From: Ahrensia marina
Lineage (GTDB): Bacteria > Pseudomonadota > Alphaproteobacteria > Rhizobiales > Rhizobiaceae
Reading direction: 5' to 3'
DNA length: 64,000 nt
Assembly (NCBI RefSeq): GCF_001293565.1
Contig: NZ_JXMU01000011.1
Location: 1 to 64,000, forward strand
Part shown: in pieces, positions 38,075 through 49,202 of the stretch
Position numbering within the stretch: position 1 is the first letter of the stretch
Layout: each line of letters opens with the position of its first letter
The notes under the pieces: model-generated
Databases searched by the model: none
Seen by the model: only the letters and a program-made list of their open reading frames with translations
What the model was told of the DNA's origin: nothing
Program-made: the position numbers and the translations under genes

Positions 38075-39201
38075 CACAAGATTTTGGCTTCACGCTACAT
38101 AATAGTGACGGTATGGCGCGGCGCGGGACGGTCCATACAGGCCGCGGCGACATTCAAACGCCTGCCTTTATGCCTGTGGGGACCGTTGGAACGGTAAAGG
38201 GACTTTATCTCGATCAAGTTAAGGATGCCGGTGCTGATATAATCTTGGGCAATACATATCACTTGATGCTGCGCCCTGGTGCCGAGCGCATGGACCGGCT
38301 TGGGGGCTTGCATAAATTTATTGGTTGGGATGGCCCAATTCTGACCGATAGCGGCGGCTTTCAGGTTATGAGCCTGTCGGCCTTGCGCAAGATAAGCGAA
38401 GAGGGCGTTACGTTCAAAAGCCATGTCGATGGAAAATTGTTTGAGATGTCACCGGAACGCTCAATCGAAATCCAAGGCTTGCTTGGTTCTGACATTCAGA
38501 TGCAACTCGATGAATGTGTGGCGCTACCCGCCGATCATGACACTATGAAAAGCGCGATGGAGCTGTCCTTGCGCTGGGCCGAGCGGTGCAAAACAGCTTT
38601 CGGCAACCAGCCCGGTAAAGCGATGTTTGGTATTGTGCAAGGCGGTGACAATGTCGGTCTGCGCGAGCAATCCGCACAAGCTCTAGTCGACATGGATCTG
38701 AAAGGGTACTCGATCGGCGGGCTTGCTGTTGGCGAACCGCAAGAAGTTATGCTGGCGATGCTGGATGTTGTCTGCCCGATTTTGCCGACCACGAAGCCGC
38801 GCTATCTCATGGGTGTCGGTACGCCGCAGGATTTATTGCGCTCTGTGGCACATGGCGTGGACATGTTTGACTGCGTTATGCCGACACGTTCGGGACGCCA
38901 TGGTCTGGCCTTTACGACACGCGGGCGTGTGAATCTTAAGAATGCACGCCATGCCGAAGATACCCGGCCGTTGGATGAGGGCGTTAATTGCACGGCGTCG
39001 AATTCTTATTCCCGTGCCTATCTGCACCACCTCATCCGCTCAAATGAGATGCTTGGAATGATGTTGCTCAGTTGGCACAATATTGCTTATTATCAACATC
39101 TTATGGCAGGTATTAGAGACGCTATATCAAATAATAACTTTGCACAGTTTGCGGAAGAAACCGAAGCGCGATGGGCGGCAGGTGATATTGATGCCCTCTA
39201 G
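38071..39201 (+). CDS. tgt: Queuine tRNA-ribosyltransferase, altered zinc site
   Basis: Tgt swaps guanine 34 for preQ1 in tRNAs. The 376-residue protein has the active-site block [23 protein letters not shown], and [12 protein letters not shown]. In E. coli three cysteines of the CxCxxC motif plus a histidine bind zinc. Here the aligned segment before YSRAYLHHL keeps only C307; the other two positions are V305 and S310. The histidine in [11 protein letters not shown] is kept. The fold is otherwise complete, so it is probably still active. Confidence 0.95.
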   Translation: MTQDFGFTLHNSDGMARRGTVHTGRGDIQTPAFMPVGTVGTVKGLYLDQVKDAGADIILGNTYHLMLRPGAERMDRLGGLHKFIGWDGPILTDSGGFQVMSLSALRKISEEGVTFKSHVDGKLFEMSPERSIEIQGLLGSDIQMQLDECVALPADHDTMKSAMELSLRWAERCKTAFGNQPGKAMFGIVQGGDNVGLREQSAQALVDMDLKGYSIGGLAVGEPQEVMLAMLDVVCPILPTTKPRYLMGVGTPQDLLRSVAHGVDMFDCVMPTRSGRHGLAFTTRGRVNLKNARHAEDTRPLDEGVNCTASNSYSRAYLHHLIRSNEMLGMMLLSWHNIAYYQHLMAGIRDAISNNNFAQFAEETEARWAAGDIDAL

Positions 39202-39788
39202 CTCTTAAAAAATAACTGCTTAGCTCTTATTGCTGTTGCCACGACAACCAAAGCGCATAACGCAATCTTGGTGTAGAACTCCATTGTGCCATCAATCATT
39301 AGGGCATGAACTACCGTCCCGATTACGATGATGACCGCCAGCATCATATGTGCATAGCGCCAAGAATGCAGTCTAATGCGGAGTTTTCGCCGGAGTGCGG
39401 CAAGAATGGCCGTAGCAAACACAGCCCACATAGCGGTTACACCCCAAATTGAAAAAGGGGTAGGCGATCTAAACAGCAATGCATCGATGACATCTGGTGG
39501 ACTGGTAATCCAAAGACCGATGACATGCGCTAGGACCATCAGCACCAGAGCGATACCGATAATTTTGTGAATTTTTCGAGCACGCTTTGCTGATATGTCG
39601 GGTAAATAGTTGCCAGCCAAAATTGGTTGAAGCAATAGTAAAGCCAGTCCGGCTATGCCAGCGAAACCAGCGATAATGTAAATCGGCTGTCTGTATTGAA
39701 GAAGCGGGCTGAAACCGGCAGCTAGAAGTGGCGCACATAGCGCTGTCGCCAGTGCTCCCCATATTAAACCAGTACGGGTAGCGCCCAT
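39198..39788 (-). CDS. Ferric reductase-like di-heme membrane cytochrome b
   Basis: The 196-residue protein has six hydrophobic helices. Two histidine pairs with 13 residues between them, H74/H88 and H147/H161, match the bis-heme pattern of the ferric reductase/NADPH oxidase transmembrane family. No flavin or NAD domain is present, so electrons must come from or go to another protein. It lies 14 bases downstream of a Tat-exported protein gene, which is the likely partner. Its end overlaps the convergent tgt gene by four bases. Confidence 0.75.
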   Translation of the reverse strand: MGATRTGLIWGALATALCAPLLAAGFSPLLQYRQPIYIIAGFAGIAGLALLLLQPILAGNYLPDISAKRARKIHKIIGIALVLMVLAHVIGLWITSPPDVIDALLFRSPTPFSIWGVTAMWAVFATAILAALRRKLRIRLHSWRYAHMMLAVIIVIGTVVHALMIDGTMEFYTKIALCALVVVATAIRAKQLFFKS

Positions 39789-39802
39789 TTCTTGTGTCTC
39801 AA

Positions 39803-40294
39803 CTAAACTGTGACCAAAACAAAATCTGCGGTGAGCGACTTCTGGTCTGGGCTGTCTAATAGTGGCCGTAGAAATACTGTTTCAAAGCCTTCGTTTTCAG
39901 ATGCCAGATGACCATGAGCCTGGCCGAAGGCTGGCACAATTTGCGGCATATCCATTGTGAACACACCATTTTCGTCGGTCAATGTGGCACCATGGCTTCG
40001 CTCATCGCGCTCATGGCCTTCGGTTGTATGTGCCCAGATTTGAATGCGCTGTCCAGCCAATGGCATACCATCGCTTGCACGGCGTACTGTGCCTGTCATT
40101 GTAAAGCCGCCGCCACCAATACGTTCAACGATTGGCGCGTTCGGGCGATAATTGTTGGAGCCACCGCGCATCGTCGGCGTAGGTGCAAGGCCTTGCGCTT
40201 TTGCCGGAACGATCAATCCTGATACGCCAACTGTGAGTGCGGCGCTGCCAGCAGTCAATATCGCACGACGGGTGATAATGTTACTTCTCATCAT
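39803..40294 (-). CDS. Tat-exported intradiol dioxygenase-like protein
   Basis: The 163-residue precursor has a Tat signal (ITRRAILTAG, then a weakly hydrophobic run to residue 34). The mature part resembles the C-terminal core of intradiol ring-cleavage dioxygenases: YRPNAPIVERIG, GTVRRASDGMPLAGQRIQIW and AHGHL with H127 and H129 where iron-binding histidines are expected. Y49 may be one tyrosine ligand; the second tyrosine seems to be replaced (PAFG region). A CGGAGA site precedes the ATG. It is probably cotranscribed with the cytochrome b gene. Confidence 0.7.
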   Translation of the reverse strand: MMRSNIITRRAILTAGSAALTVGVSGLIVPAKAQGLAPTPTMRGGSNNYRPNAPIVERIGGGGFTMTGTVRRASDGMPLAGQRIQIWAHTTEGHERDERSHGATLTDENGVFTMDMPQIVPAFGQAHGHLASENEGFETVFLRPLLDSPDQKSLTADFVLVTV

Positions 40295-40391
40295 GATTCT
40301 CCGGTCGGAATTTGAAAGCTCTAATTTTAAATATGCCTCAAAGTCGACAAGAATAGTGTCTTCAACATTACAAATAGGAAAGGTTGAAGCC

Positions 40392-40817
40392 TCAAGTCAT
40401 GCCTGCCGCGCCTTTGCGCAGATTTACGCCATCCACTTTCCAAGTTCCATCCGGCTGTCGTTGCATGTAGTAGACCGCGGTCCAGTCGGAACCGTCCGGC
40501 GCGCGAATAAGAACATCCTGTTTGATGCGGCCTTCTGCCAGATCTTCCGTATTACCAAAGGCGTAATTGCCCGGCCTTAATACGGGAAGGTAACCGCCCT
40601 GAACCATCGCCATGAACTGTTCAACGGTGGGAAAGAACCCTTTTATGTTGTCAGACGCAAATGAGTAGGCTCGATCGAAATCACGGGCAATAAAAGCCTC
40701 GAGCTGGTCCGTAATTACGCTGCGCGCTGCATTGTTATCTGATTGTGCAAGTGCCGTCACAGGAGCGAACAACAAAGCAGCCACGATAAGAGCGCTTCGA
40801 AATAATTTCATTATCAT
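40392..40817 (-). CDS. Exported DUF4864-type protein
   Basis: The 141-residue precursor has a clear signal peptide (MIMKLFRSALIVAALLF to ALA, about residue 24). The mature domain (ITDQLEAFIARDFDRAYSFAS, WTAVYYMQRQPDGTWKVDGVNL) has the NTF2-like look of DUF4864 proteins, which have no known role. The start at 40817 is preferred because the GGAGGA site lies eight bases upstream, while earlier ATGs are too close to it or overlap it. Confidence 0.75.
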   Translation of the reverse strand: MIMKLFRSALIVAALLFAPVTALAQSDNNAARSVITDQLEAFIARDFDRAYSFASDNIKGFFPTVEQFMAMVQGGYLPVLRPGNYAFGNTEDLAEGRIKQDVLIRAPDGSDWTAVYYMQRQPDGTWKVDGVNLRKGAAGMT

Positions 40818-40958
40818 TCGCATTTCCTCCAACTATAACTATAGAGTAGACGAGTGGCAGGGCAATAAAGTTTCAAATTGCCGGTTCGTCCGGTGGTGCG
40901 CTTGCGGTTGATTGAGAAATCGGGCAGAGCTTCATCAGATTCAGAAAGCGGAAAATCG

Positions 40959-41843
40959 ATGACAGCAAAATTCTTTGATCATGCGGTTCTACCAGTCGAA
41001 AGCCTTGAGGCTAGCCGCGAGCGGTATCAGGCGCTCGGCTTTACAGTGGCGCCCGATGCGCGCCATCCTTTCGGTACAGAAAATGCCTGCGTTTTTTTCA
41101 ATGACGCAACCTATCTTGAGCCATTGGCGATCGGCCAGCGCGAGGACTGCGAAGCGACAGCACTTGCAGGCAATATGTTTACCGCTGTTGATCAGGCATA
41201 CCGGTTTCGCAATGGCGAGAACGGATTTTCAGCTCTTGGTTTTGTAAGCAAGGATGCTGCAGCCGACAGACAGATTTTCAAATCCAAAGGTATCTTGGCA
41301 GGTGAAAATCTAACTTTTTCACGTCTGTTCAAAACGCCGGAAGGGGCTGAAGAAGAGGGCTCCTTTGAACTGGTTTTCACGCGCGATTTGCGCGCACCCG
41401 ACATAACGCTTTTTGCGTGCCAGAATATCAAAGCACCTAAGATAGATAAGACTGCCTTGAAAAATCACGCCAATGGCGTGACCGGTATAAAGGAAGTTAT
41501 CCTGTCTGAATTTGTCCCGTCAGACTTCCAGTATTATTTACAACCGGTCATCGGCAACCGGGATACGCCGTCCCATTCTTTCGGTATGGAAATTTCAGCG
41601 TCCAATGTGAACTTTAATGTGCTGACACCCGAAGGTTTGAAGGTGATGTTTGGTGCATCCCGCCAAAGCGCTGAACGTGGCCTGCGCTGCGAAGGTATCG
41701 TGCTGGCTGTGGACGATCGCGCTAAACTGGAAAAAGCGCTTGCTGATGGCGGTGTGAAACCACGCGATATGGGGCGCTATTTAGTGGTTGATCCTGCGCC
41801 TGGACAGGGTGCTTTTCTCGCATTTAATGTATCAGAGATTTAG
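40959..41843 (+). CDS. VOC-family (glyoxalase-like) protein
   Basis: The 294-residue protein has a vicinal oxygen chelate domain (FFDHAVLPVESLEASRERYQALGFTV) with the paired beta-alpha-beta-beta-beta units of the glyoxalase-like family. A putative metal pair is H9 early in the first unit and E residues later, but the site is not certain. The start at 40959 is chosen because the domain begins there; the longer frame from 40878 is unlikely. It ends eight bases before kdsA. Function unknown. Confidence 0.75.
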   Translation: MTAKFFDHAVLPVESLEASRERYQALGFTVAPDARHPFGTENACVFFNDATYLEPLAIGQREDCEATALAGNMFTAVDQAYRFRNGENGFSALGFVSKDAAADRQIFKSKGILAGENLTFSRLFKTPEGAEEEGSFELVFTRDLRAPDITLFACQNIKAPKIDKTALKNHANGVTGIKEVILSEFVPSDFQYYLQPVIGNRDTPSHSFGMEISASNVNFNVLTPEGLKVMFGASRQSAERGLRCEGIVLAVDDRAKLEKALADGGVKPRDMGRYLVVDPAPGQGAFLAFNVSEI

Positions 41844-41851
41844 AGCGAAAA

Positions 41852-42688
41852 ATGAGTGTTCAAGTTAACAAGACTGTCAAAGCCGGATCAGTAACATTTG
41901 GCAATGATCTGCCTTTATCGTTAATTGCCGGCCCTTGCCAGATGGAAAGCCGCGATCACGCGATTGAAATGGCGTCTGCGATGAAGGAGATTTGTGCCGA
42001 ACTTGGTATCGGCTATGTCTTTAAGACGTCCTACGATAAAGCCAACCGCACTTCTATATCGGGTCAACGTGGATTGGGCCTTGAAAAGGCAATGGATGTT
42101 TTCTCGGAAATCAAGACAAGTCTTGATCTACCGGTACTGACCGATGTCCATACTGCCGAACAGTGTGCGCCTGTAGGCGAAGTGTGTGACGTTTTACAAA
42201 TTCCAGCCTTTTTGTGCCGACAGACAGATCTGCTCGTGGCCGCTGCCGAAACCGGCAAAGTTGTCAATGTGAAAAAGGGCCAGTTTCTAGCCCCTTGGGA
42301 CATGAAAAACGTCTTAAAAAAAGTCACAGACAGCGACAACCCCAATGTCATGCTGACGGAGCGCGGTGCGAGTTTCGGCTATAATACGCTTGTCTCCGAT
42401 ATGCGCGCGCTGCCCATCATGGCCGAGACAGGAGCGCCGGTGATTTTTGACGCGACGCATTCGGTCCAACAGCCGGGCGGGCAGGGTACATCTTCCGGTG
42501 GTGATCGCCGTATGGTGCCTTATTTGTCCAAAGCTGCGGTGGCTGTTGGCATTGCAGGCGTATTCATTGAAACGCATCAGGATCCCGACAATGCGCCTTC
42601 TGACGGACCCAATATGGTGCATTTGAAAGACATGAAATCTTTGCTGAAACAATTGATGGCTTTTGATGCCTTGGCAAAGTCCGCCTAA
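41852..42688 (+). CDS. kdsA: 3-deoxy-8-phosphooctulonate synthase (Kdo-8-P synthase)
   Basis: KdsA condenses arabinose 5-phosphate and phosphoenolpyruvate, the first committed step to Kdo in lipopolysaccharide. The 278-residue protein has SLIAGPCQMES, FKTSYDKANRTS, PAFLCRQTDLL and DATHSVQQPGG. C29 in GPCQMES marks the metal-dependent class; the E. coli enzyme has asparagine there. It sits between the VOC gene and eno. Confidence 0.96.
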   Translation: MSVQVNKTVKAGSVTFGNDLPLSLIAGPCQMESRDHAIEMASAMKEICAELGIGYVFKTSYDKANRTSISGQRGLGLEKAMDVFSEIKTSLDLPVLTDVHTAEQCAPVGEVCDVLQIPAFLCRQTDLLVAAAETGKVVNVKKGQFLAPWDMKNVLKKVTDSDNPNVMLTERGASFGYNTLVSDMRALPIMAETGAPVIFDATHSVQQPGGQGTSSGGDRRMVPYLSKAAVAVGIAGVFIETHQDPDNAPSDGPNMVHLKDMKSLLKQLMAFDALAKSA

Positions 42689-42758
42689 TCTGCCGGCTGT
42701 AGTGCTTTGCTCGGAATTCTTGCTTTGATTTGTGTCAGACCAATGAAAACGACTGTAG

Positions 42759-44105
<1,347 letters not shown>

Positions 44106-44125
44106 CACCGCTTAAAATCAATATC

Positions 44126-44163
44126 AGAGCCGCGTTTTGAGTGTTCAAAGCGCGGCTCTTTAC
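44126..44163 (+). terminator. Rho-independent terminator after eno
   Basis: AGAGCCGCGTTTTGA (44126-44140) pairs with TCAAAGCGCGGCTCT (44145-44159), with one wobble, around a GTGT loop. Three T follow. The 15-base stem is the longest in the window. Confidence 0.9.
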
Positions 44164-44243
44164 GTTTTGTTAGCTATGTTTTTTGAGTCGGCCTTAACCA
44201 AGACCTTATACCTTGCCACGAGTGATTGCTTTCAGGTGAGTAT

Positions 44244-44561
44244 ATGTGGACTAGGCAGTATAAGAGATCAAAATTGCGCGTTGTCGTCGTGCCGGTATTG
44301 GCATGCTGTTTGCTCGGATATTTTGTGTTTCATGCTGTTAATGGAACACTGGGTCTTAATTCCAGCGAGCGCTATGATTCTAAAATATCAGAGCTTAAAG
44401 TAGAATTGGCATCGCTGGAGAAGCGGCGCGCCGAAATGCAAACACGCACAAAACTTCTAAGTGACGGCTCTCTTGAACGCGATTTAATTGACGAAACAGC
44501 GCGTCGCTCACTCGGTTTAACGCGATCCAATGAGTTAATTATGCTGCACAGCAGCAATTAA
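44244..44561 (+). CDS. ftsB: Septum formation initiator FtsB/DivIC family
   Basis: FtsB links FtsL and FtsQ in the division complex. The 105-residue protein has a short basic cytosolic N-terminus, one membrane helix (about residues 13-31) and a coiled coil (YDSKISELKVELASLEKRR). The start at 44244 (MWTRQYKRSK) fits the family better than 44226. Its place between eno and pdhA is normal in alphaproteobacteria. Confidence 0.9.
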   Translation: MWTRQYKRSKLRVVVVPVLACCLLGYFVFHAVNGTLGLNSSERYDSKISELKVELASLEKRRAEMQTRTKLLSDGSLERDLIDETARRSLGLTRSNELIMLHSSN

Positions 44562-44698
44562 CTTAATGTTGGTTAATTGTACTATTTTGTAGCAATAATA
44601 GTCACTTATCGTGTGCGACTTATGCAAAAATGCCTCTTGCAACTCCCTTTGTCTACGTTAGTGTAATTAGGGATTATTCAATGTAAGGGAGGCCTTTC

Positions 44699-45742
44699 AT
44701 GGCGGCGCGCACGCGTAAATCTGCATCAAAAAAAGCGGACGAGCATGCTTTGCTCGGTTCCATTCCGGCTCCGGCGCCGGCAAAGTTTTCCAAAGATGAA
44801 GAATTAAAAGCATATCGCGATATGCTGTTGATCCGGCGTTTTGAAGAAAAAGCCGGACAGCTTTATGGCATGGGTCAAATCGGTGGTTTTTGTCACCTTT
44901 ATATTGGTCAGGAAGCGGTTGTTACCGGCATCCAGATGAATATGGAAGACGGTGATCAGATGATTACTGCCTATCGTGACCATGGACATATGCTTGCAAT
45001 GGGTATGGAAAGCCGCGGCGTTATGGCAGAGCTGACCGGCCGAATTGACGGTTATTCGCGCGGCAAGGGCGGCTCGATGCACATGTTCAGCCGTGAGAAG
45101 AACTTTTACGGCGGTCACGGTATTGTCGGCGCGCAGGTGTCGCTAGGTACCGGATTGGCTTTCGCAAACAAATATCGCGATAATGGTAATGTCTCTGTGT
45201 CTTTCTGTGGTGATGGCGCTGCCAACCAGGGCCAAGTCTACGAAAGCTTCAATATGGCGGCTCTTTGGAAGTTGCCCGCCATCTATGTGATTGAAAACAA
45301 CCGCTATGCGATGGGTACTTCAACCAAACGCCATGCGGCGCAGCTTGATTTCTCAATGCGCGGTGTGTCGTTCGGCATTCCCGGTATTCAGGTTGACGGT
45401 ATGGACGTTCGGGCTGTGAAATCAGCATCGGAATATGCGCTTGACCACTGCAAAAAAGGCGATGGCCCGATCATTCTTGAAATGATGACATATCGTTACC
45501 GTGGCCACTCCATGTCTGATCCGGCCAAATACCGCACCAAGGATGAAGTGCAAAAAATGCGCTCCGAGCAGGATCCGATTGAACAGGTCAAACAACGCAT
45601 TCTGGGTGAGAAAATGGCCTCTGAAGATGATTTGAAGGTCATTGATAAAGAAATTCGGGAAATCGTGGTTGATGCCGCAGACTTTGCGCAAAACAGCCCC
45701 GAGCCGGATGCTTCTGAACTTTACACAGACATTTTGCTTTAA
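44699..45742 (+). CDS. pdhA: Pyruvate dehydrogenase E1 alpha subunit
   Basis: With PdhB this subunit decarboxylates pyruvate using thiamine diphosphate. The 347-residue protein has the ThDP motif GDGAANQGQVYE ending near NNR and the regulatory-type loop YRYRGHSMSDPAKYRT. A strong GGGAGG site precedes the ATG. It opens the cluster that runs to lipA. Confidence 0.96.
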   Translation: MAARTRKSASKKADEHALLGSIPAPAPAKFSKDEELKAYRDMLLIRRFEEKAGQLYGMGQIGGFCHLYIGQEAVVTGIQMNMEDGDQMITAYRDHGHMLAMGMESRGVMAELTGRIDGYSRGKGGSMHMFSREKNFYGGHGIVGAQVSLGTGLAFANKYRDNGNVSVSFCGDGAANQGQVYESFNMAALWKLPAIYVIENNRYAMGTSTKRHAAQLDFSMRGVSFGIPGIQVDGMDVRAVKSASEYALDHCKKGDGPIILEMMTYRYRGHSMSDPAKYRTKDEVQKMRSEQDPIEQVKQRILGEKMASEDDLKVIDKEIREIVVDAADFAQNSPEPDASELYTDILL

Positions 45743-45757
45743 GGGGAGATACCAGAC

Positions 45758-47146
45758 ATGCCTATCGATATTCTTATGCCTGCGCTTTCTCCGACAATGG
45801 AAGAAGGCAATCTGGCCAAATGGACCGTTAAAGAGGGCGACAAAGTCGGCCCGGGCGATGTGATTGCCGAAATTGAAACAGACAAGGCTACCATGGAAGT
45901 GGAGGCCGTTGACGAGGGAACCATCGGTAAAATCGTTGTTGAGGAAGGTACCGAGAACGTCAAAGTCAACGCTGTTATCGCGGTTCTCTTAGAAGAAGGC
46001 GAAAGCGCGGACGATATTGGTTCGGAAAAATCGTCGCCAAAAGAAGAACCTTCTGAAGCAAAAGCGGAAAAATCCGGTGATGAATCGAAGTCTGCGTCTG
46101 CGCCGGCCGAACCTATCGCCGTTGATGTCGCGTCTGATCCTGATATTCCGGAAGGTACAAAAATGGTGTCCACAACGGTCCGTGTTGCTTTGCGCGATGC
46201 GATGGCCGAGGAAATGCGTGCCAATGATGACGTGTTCGTCATGGGTGAAGAGGTGGCCGAATATCAAGGTGCCTATAAAGTTACGCAAGGTTTGCTTGAT
46301 GAATTCGGTGCGCGCCGTGTCGTTGATACGCCGATTACAGAGCATGGCTTTGCCGGTGTCGGTGTCGGCGCTGCGATGACCGGCCTGCGTCCGATTGTTG
46401 AGTTCATGACATTCAACTTTGCCATGCAGGCGATTGACCAGATCATCAACTCTGCTGCCAAAACACTTTATATGTCCGGCGGACAGATGGGCGCGCCAAT
46501 GGTGTTCCGCGGTCCAAATGGTGCGGCAGCGCGTGTCGCCGCCCAGCACTCCCAATGCTATGCAGCCTGGTATAGCCATGTGCCGGGGCTCAAGGTTGTG
46601 ATGCCTTACACCGCAGCAGATGCCAAAGGTTTGCTGAAAGCAGCCATCCGCGATCCCAATCCGGTCATTTTCCTTGAAAACGAGGTATTGTACGGTCAAA
46701 GCTTCGACGTGCCGGATATGGATGATTTTGTTTTGCCGATCGGCAAAGCCCGTATCCATAAATCAGGCAGTGACTGTACCGTTGTCTCCTTCGGTATCGG
46801 CATGTCCTATGCAATCAAAGCGGTGGACGCGCTGGCAGAGCAGGGTATTGATTGTGAATTGATCGATCTGCGGACAATCCGCCCGATGGATATGCCAGCC
46901 ATTTTGGAAAGCGTTAAAAAGACAGGCCGTTTGGTCACTGTTGAAGAAGGCTTCCCGCAATCATCTGTCGGTGATTTTATCGCCAACAAAGTGCAGCGTG
47001 AAGCGTTTGACTATTTGGATGCGCCGGTCATTTCGATCTGCGGTAAAGATGTACCGATGCCATATGCGGCCAATCTTGAAAAACTGGCATTGCCGAATGT
47101 TGATGAAGTCATTGATGCTGTCAAAGCCGTCACTTACGCGGGTTAA
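45758..47146 (+). CDS. pdhB: Pyruvate dehydrogenase E1 beta subunit with N-terminal lipoyl domain
   Basis: The 462-residue protein begins with a lipoyl domain (residues 1-78) that carries the modified lysine K43 in [10 protein letters not shown]. An acidic Ser/Ala/Glu-rich linker (about 80-130) leads to the E1 beta transketolase-type domain ([37 protein letters not shown]). A lipoyl domain on E1 beta is a hallmark of alphaproteobacterial complexes. It starts 15 bases after pdhA. Confidence 0.96.
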   Translation: MPIDILMPALSPTMEEGNLAKWTVKEGDKVGPGDVIAEIETDKATMEVEAVDEGTIGKIVVEEGTENVKVNAVIAVLLEEGESADDIGSEKSSPKEEPSEAKAEKSGDESKSASAPAEPIAVDVASDPDIPEGTKMVSTTVRVALRDAMAEEMRANDDVFVMGEEVAEYQGAYKVTQGLLDEFGARRVVDTPITEHGFAGVGVGAAMTGLRPIVEFMTFNFAMQAIDQIINSAAKTLYMSGGQMGAPMVFRGPNGAAARVAAQHSQCYAAWYSHVPGLKVVMPYTAADAKGLLKAAIRDPNPVIFLENEVLYGQSFDVPDMDDFVLPIGKARIHKSGSDCTVVSFGIGMSYAIKAVDALAEQGIDCELIDLRTIRPMDMPAILESVKKTGRLVTVEEGFPQSSVGDFIANKVQREAFDYLDAPVISICGKDVPMPYAANLEKLALPNVDEVIDAVKAVTYAG

Positions 47147-47157
47147 GGAGGTCTATC

Positions 47158-48528
47158 ATGCCAATAAATATTACGATGCCCGCACTTTCGCCCACCATGG
47201 AAGAAGGCAATCTTGCCAAATGGTTGGTCAAAGAAGGTGACAAGGTCGGCCCCGGTGATGTGATCGCGGAAATTGAAACCGACAAGGCGACAATGGAAGT
47301 CGAAGCGGTTGATGAAGGCACGATTGCCAAAATCCTCGTTGATGAAGGCACCGAAGGTGTGAAGGTCAATGCAGTGATTGCGGTTCTTGCCGAAGACGGC
47401 GAAGATGCTTCTGAGGCAGCGCAATCTGCCGGTGACACGCCAGCCAAGAAAGACAGTTCATCTGACAAGAAGGAAGAGGCTGAATCCAAAGCCGAGACCT
47501 CTTCAGACGAAGCGCCGACACCGAAGGCTAAAACATCGGCGGCTGACTCCAAGCCTTTGAGCGACGATAAAGGCGGCTCTGCCGGTCCCGTGCCAACGAA
47601 AGACGGCGAGAAAATCTTCGCATCGCCTCTGGCACGGCGTATTGCCAAAAATGAAGGCGTTGATATTACGGCCATTTCCGGCTCCGGTCCGAAAGGCCGT
47701 ATTGTTAAACGCGATGTCGAAGAAGCGATTGCAAGCGGCGCGAAATCCAAAGCCGATGCGCCACAAGCTGCAACAGCAATGCCTTTGGGCGCTTCCTCAG
47801 AGGCAATTCTCAAAAACTTCGAAGAAGGTTCTTACGAACTGGTCAAGCATGACGGTATGCGCAAGACCATCGCCAAACGTTTACAGGAATCCAAGCAGAC
47901 CATTCCGCATTTCTATGTGACGATGGATTGCGAATTAGATGCACTGCTTTCATTGCGCTCGCAGCTCAACAAATCTGCACCAGTGAAAGATGAAAAGCCT
48001 GCCTACAAGCTTTCTGTCAATGACATGGTGATCAAAGCCTTGGCGCTTGCCTTGCGCGATGTGCCGGATGCCAATGTGTCGTGGACCGACGAGAATATGG
48101 TCAAGCACAAACATGCCGATGTGGGTGTAGCTGTTTCTATTCCGGGCGGCTTGATTACGCCAATCGTGCGCAAAGCGGAAACCAAAACGCTGTCTGTCAT
48201 TTCCAACGAAATGAAAGATTTGGGCAAGCGCGCCAAAGAAAAGAAACTGGCTCCAACCGAATATCAGGGCGGCACAACCGCTGTATCCAATATGGGTATG
48301 ATGGGCGTGAAGAACTTCTCTGCGGTTGTTAATCCACCTCACGCGACAATTCTTGCGATTGGTGCCGGTGAGCAGCGTCCGGTTGTCAAGGATGGTGAAT
48401 TGAAAGTTGCAACCGTGATGAGCGTCACGCTTTCGACAGACCATCGCTGTGTGGATGGTGCACTGGGCGCAGAATTGCTTGGTGCGTTCAAAAACTACAT
48501 TGAAAACCCGATGGGTATGTTGGTTTAA
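47158..48528 (+). CDS. pdhC: Dihydrolipoyl acetyltransferase (E2)
   Basis: E2 passes acetyl groups to coenzyme A and forms the complex core. The 456-residue protein has one lipoyl domain (K43), a charged linker, the E1/E3-binding domain ([18 protein letters not shown], about residues 158-195) and the catalytic domain ending in [15 protein letters not shown] with the catalytic His and Asp. The lipoyl domain is almost the same protein sequence as that of PdhB. Confidence 0.96.
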   Translation: MPINITMPALSPTMEEGNLAKWLVKEGDKVGPGDVIAEIETDKATMEVEAVDEGTIAKILVDEGTEGVKVNAVIAVLAEDGEDASEAAQSAGDTPAKKDSSSDKKEEAESKAETSSDEAPTPKAKTSAADSKPLSDDKGGSAGPVPTKDGEKIFASPLARRIAKNEGVDITAISGSGPKGRIVKRDVEEAIASGAKSKADAPQAATAMPLGASSEAILKNFEEGSYELVKHDGMRKTIAKRLQESKQTIPHFYVTMDCELDALLSLRSQLNKSAPVKDEKPAYKLSVNDMVIKALALALRDVPDANVSWTDENMVKHKHADVGVAVSIPGGLITPIVRKAETKTLSVISNEMKDLGKRAKEKKLAPTEYQGGTTAVSNMGMMGVKNFSAVVNPPHATILAIGAGEQRPVVKDGELKVATVMSVTLSTDHRCVDGALGAELLGAFKNYIENPMGMLV

Positions 48529-48534
48529 GCCATC

Positions 48535-49176
48535 ATGAAAACGGTCCTCGCATATGGCGACTCGCTGACATGGGGTTCATGCCCTGAAACGGGCGGTCGC
48601 CATCCTGCCAGCCATCGCTGGCCTGACGTATTGGCTGCGGCACTGGGTGATAGCGTCACGGTTATCACCAACGGCTTGCGAGGCCGTACAACCGCTTATG
48701 ACGAATATCTGGCGGATTGCGACCGCAATGGTGTGCGTATTTTACCGACAATTATCAACACGTACGCGCCGGTTGATCTGGTGATCATTCTTTTGGGAGC
48801 CAATGATATGAAGCCGCATATTTGCGGTACTGCGATTGGCGCTTTGCAGGGTGTTCGCCGCCTAACGCAAATTGCCAAAAACCATATGCAGGGGCTTTCA
48901 AACGGGCACCGCGCAAAAGTTCTCATCGTTGCACCGCCGCCTTTAGTGGAAAGTGATGACCCTGAATTTCGCGCCATGTTTGACGGCGGCATTGAAGAAA
49001 GCCGGAAACTGGCCAGCCTATACGAAAAGCTTGCCAGGGAAATGGACGTTGCCTTTTTCGATGCTGGCACTGTGGCTGAAGCCTCAACACTTGATGGCGT
49101 TCATCTGGACGCTGAAAACACAAAGAAAATCGGCGTGGCGCTTGCACCCCACGTGAAGAAATTACTTGCGGTTTAA
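48535..49176 (+). CDS. SGNH/GDSL-family hydrolase
   Basis: The 213-residue protein has the GDSL block (YGDSLTWGS with nucleophile S10), an oxyanion block GANDM and the terminal DGVHLD with catalytic Asp and His. There is no signal peptide, so it should be cytosolic. Relatives are arylesterases and acyl hydrolases. It starts six bases after pdhC and is read with the dehydrogenase genes. A link to acyl or lipoyl metabolism is possible but not shown. Confidence 0.85.
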   Translation: MKTVLAYGDSLTWGSCPETGGRHPASHRWPDVLAAALGDSVTVITNGLRGRTTAYDEYLADCDRNGVRILPTIINTYAPVDLVIILLGANDMKPHICGTAIGALQGVRRLTQIAKNHMQGLSNGHRAKVLIVAPPPLVESDDPEFRAMFDGGIEESRKLASLYEKLAREMDVAFFDAGTVAEASTLDGVHLDAENTKKIGVALAPHVKKLLAV

Positions 49177-49202
49177 ATCCGCTTTGACACGGAGAAGCTA
49201 AA

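Noticed and set aside
44649-44677. TTGTCT-N17-GATTAT promoter before pdhA
   Set aside because: The start of transcription would fall at the ribosome binding site, leaving almost no leader.
45989-46759. Antisense frame of 256 codons across pdhB
   Set aside because: A mirror of pdhB codon use; composition (many His, Arg, Phe, Cys) is unlike real proteins here.
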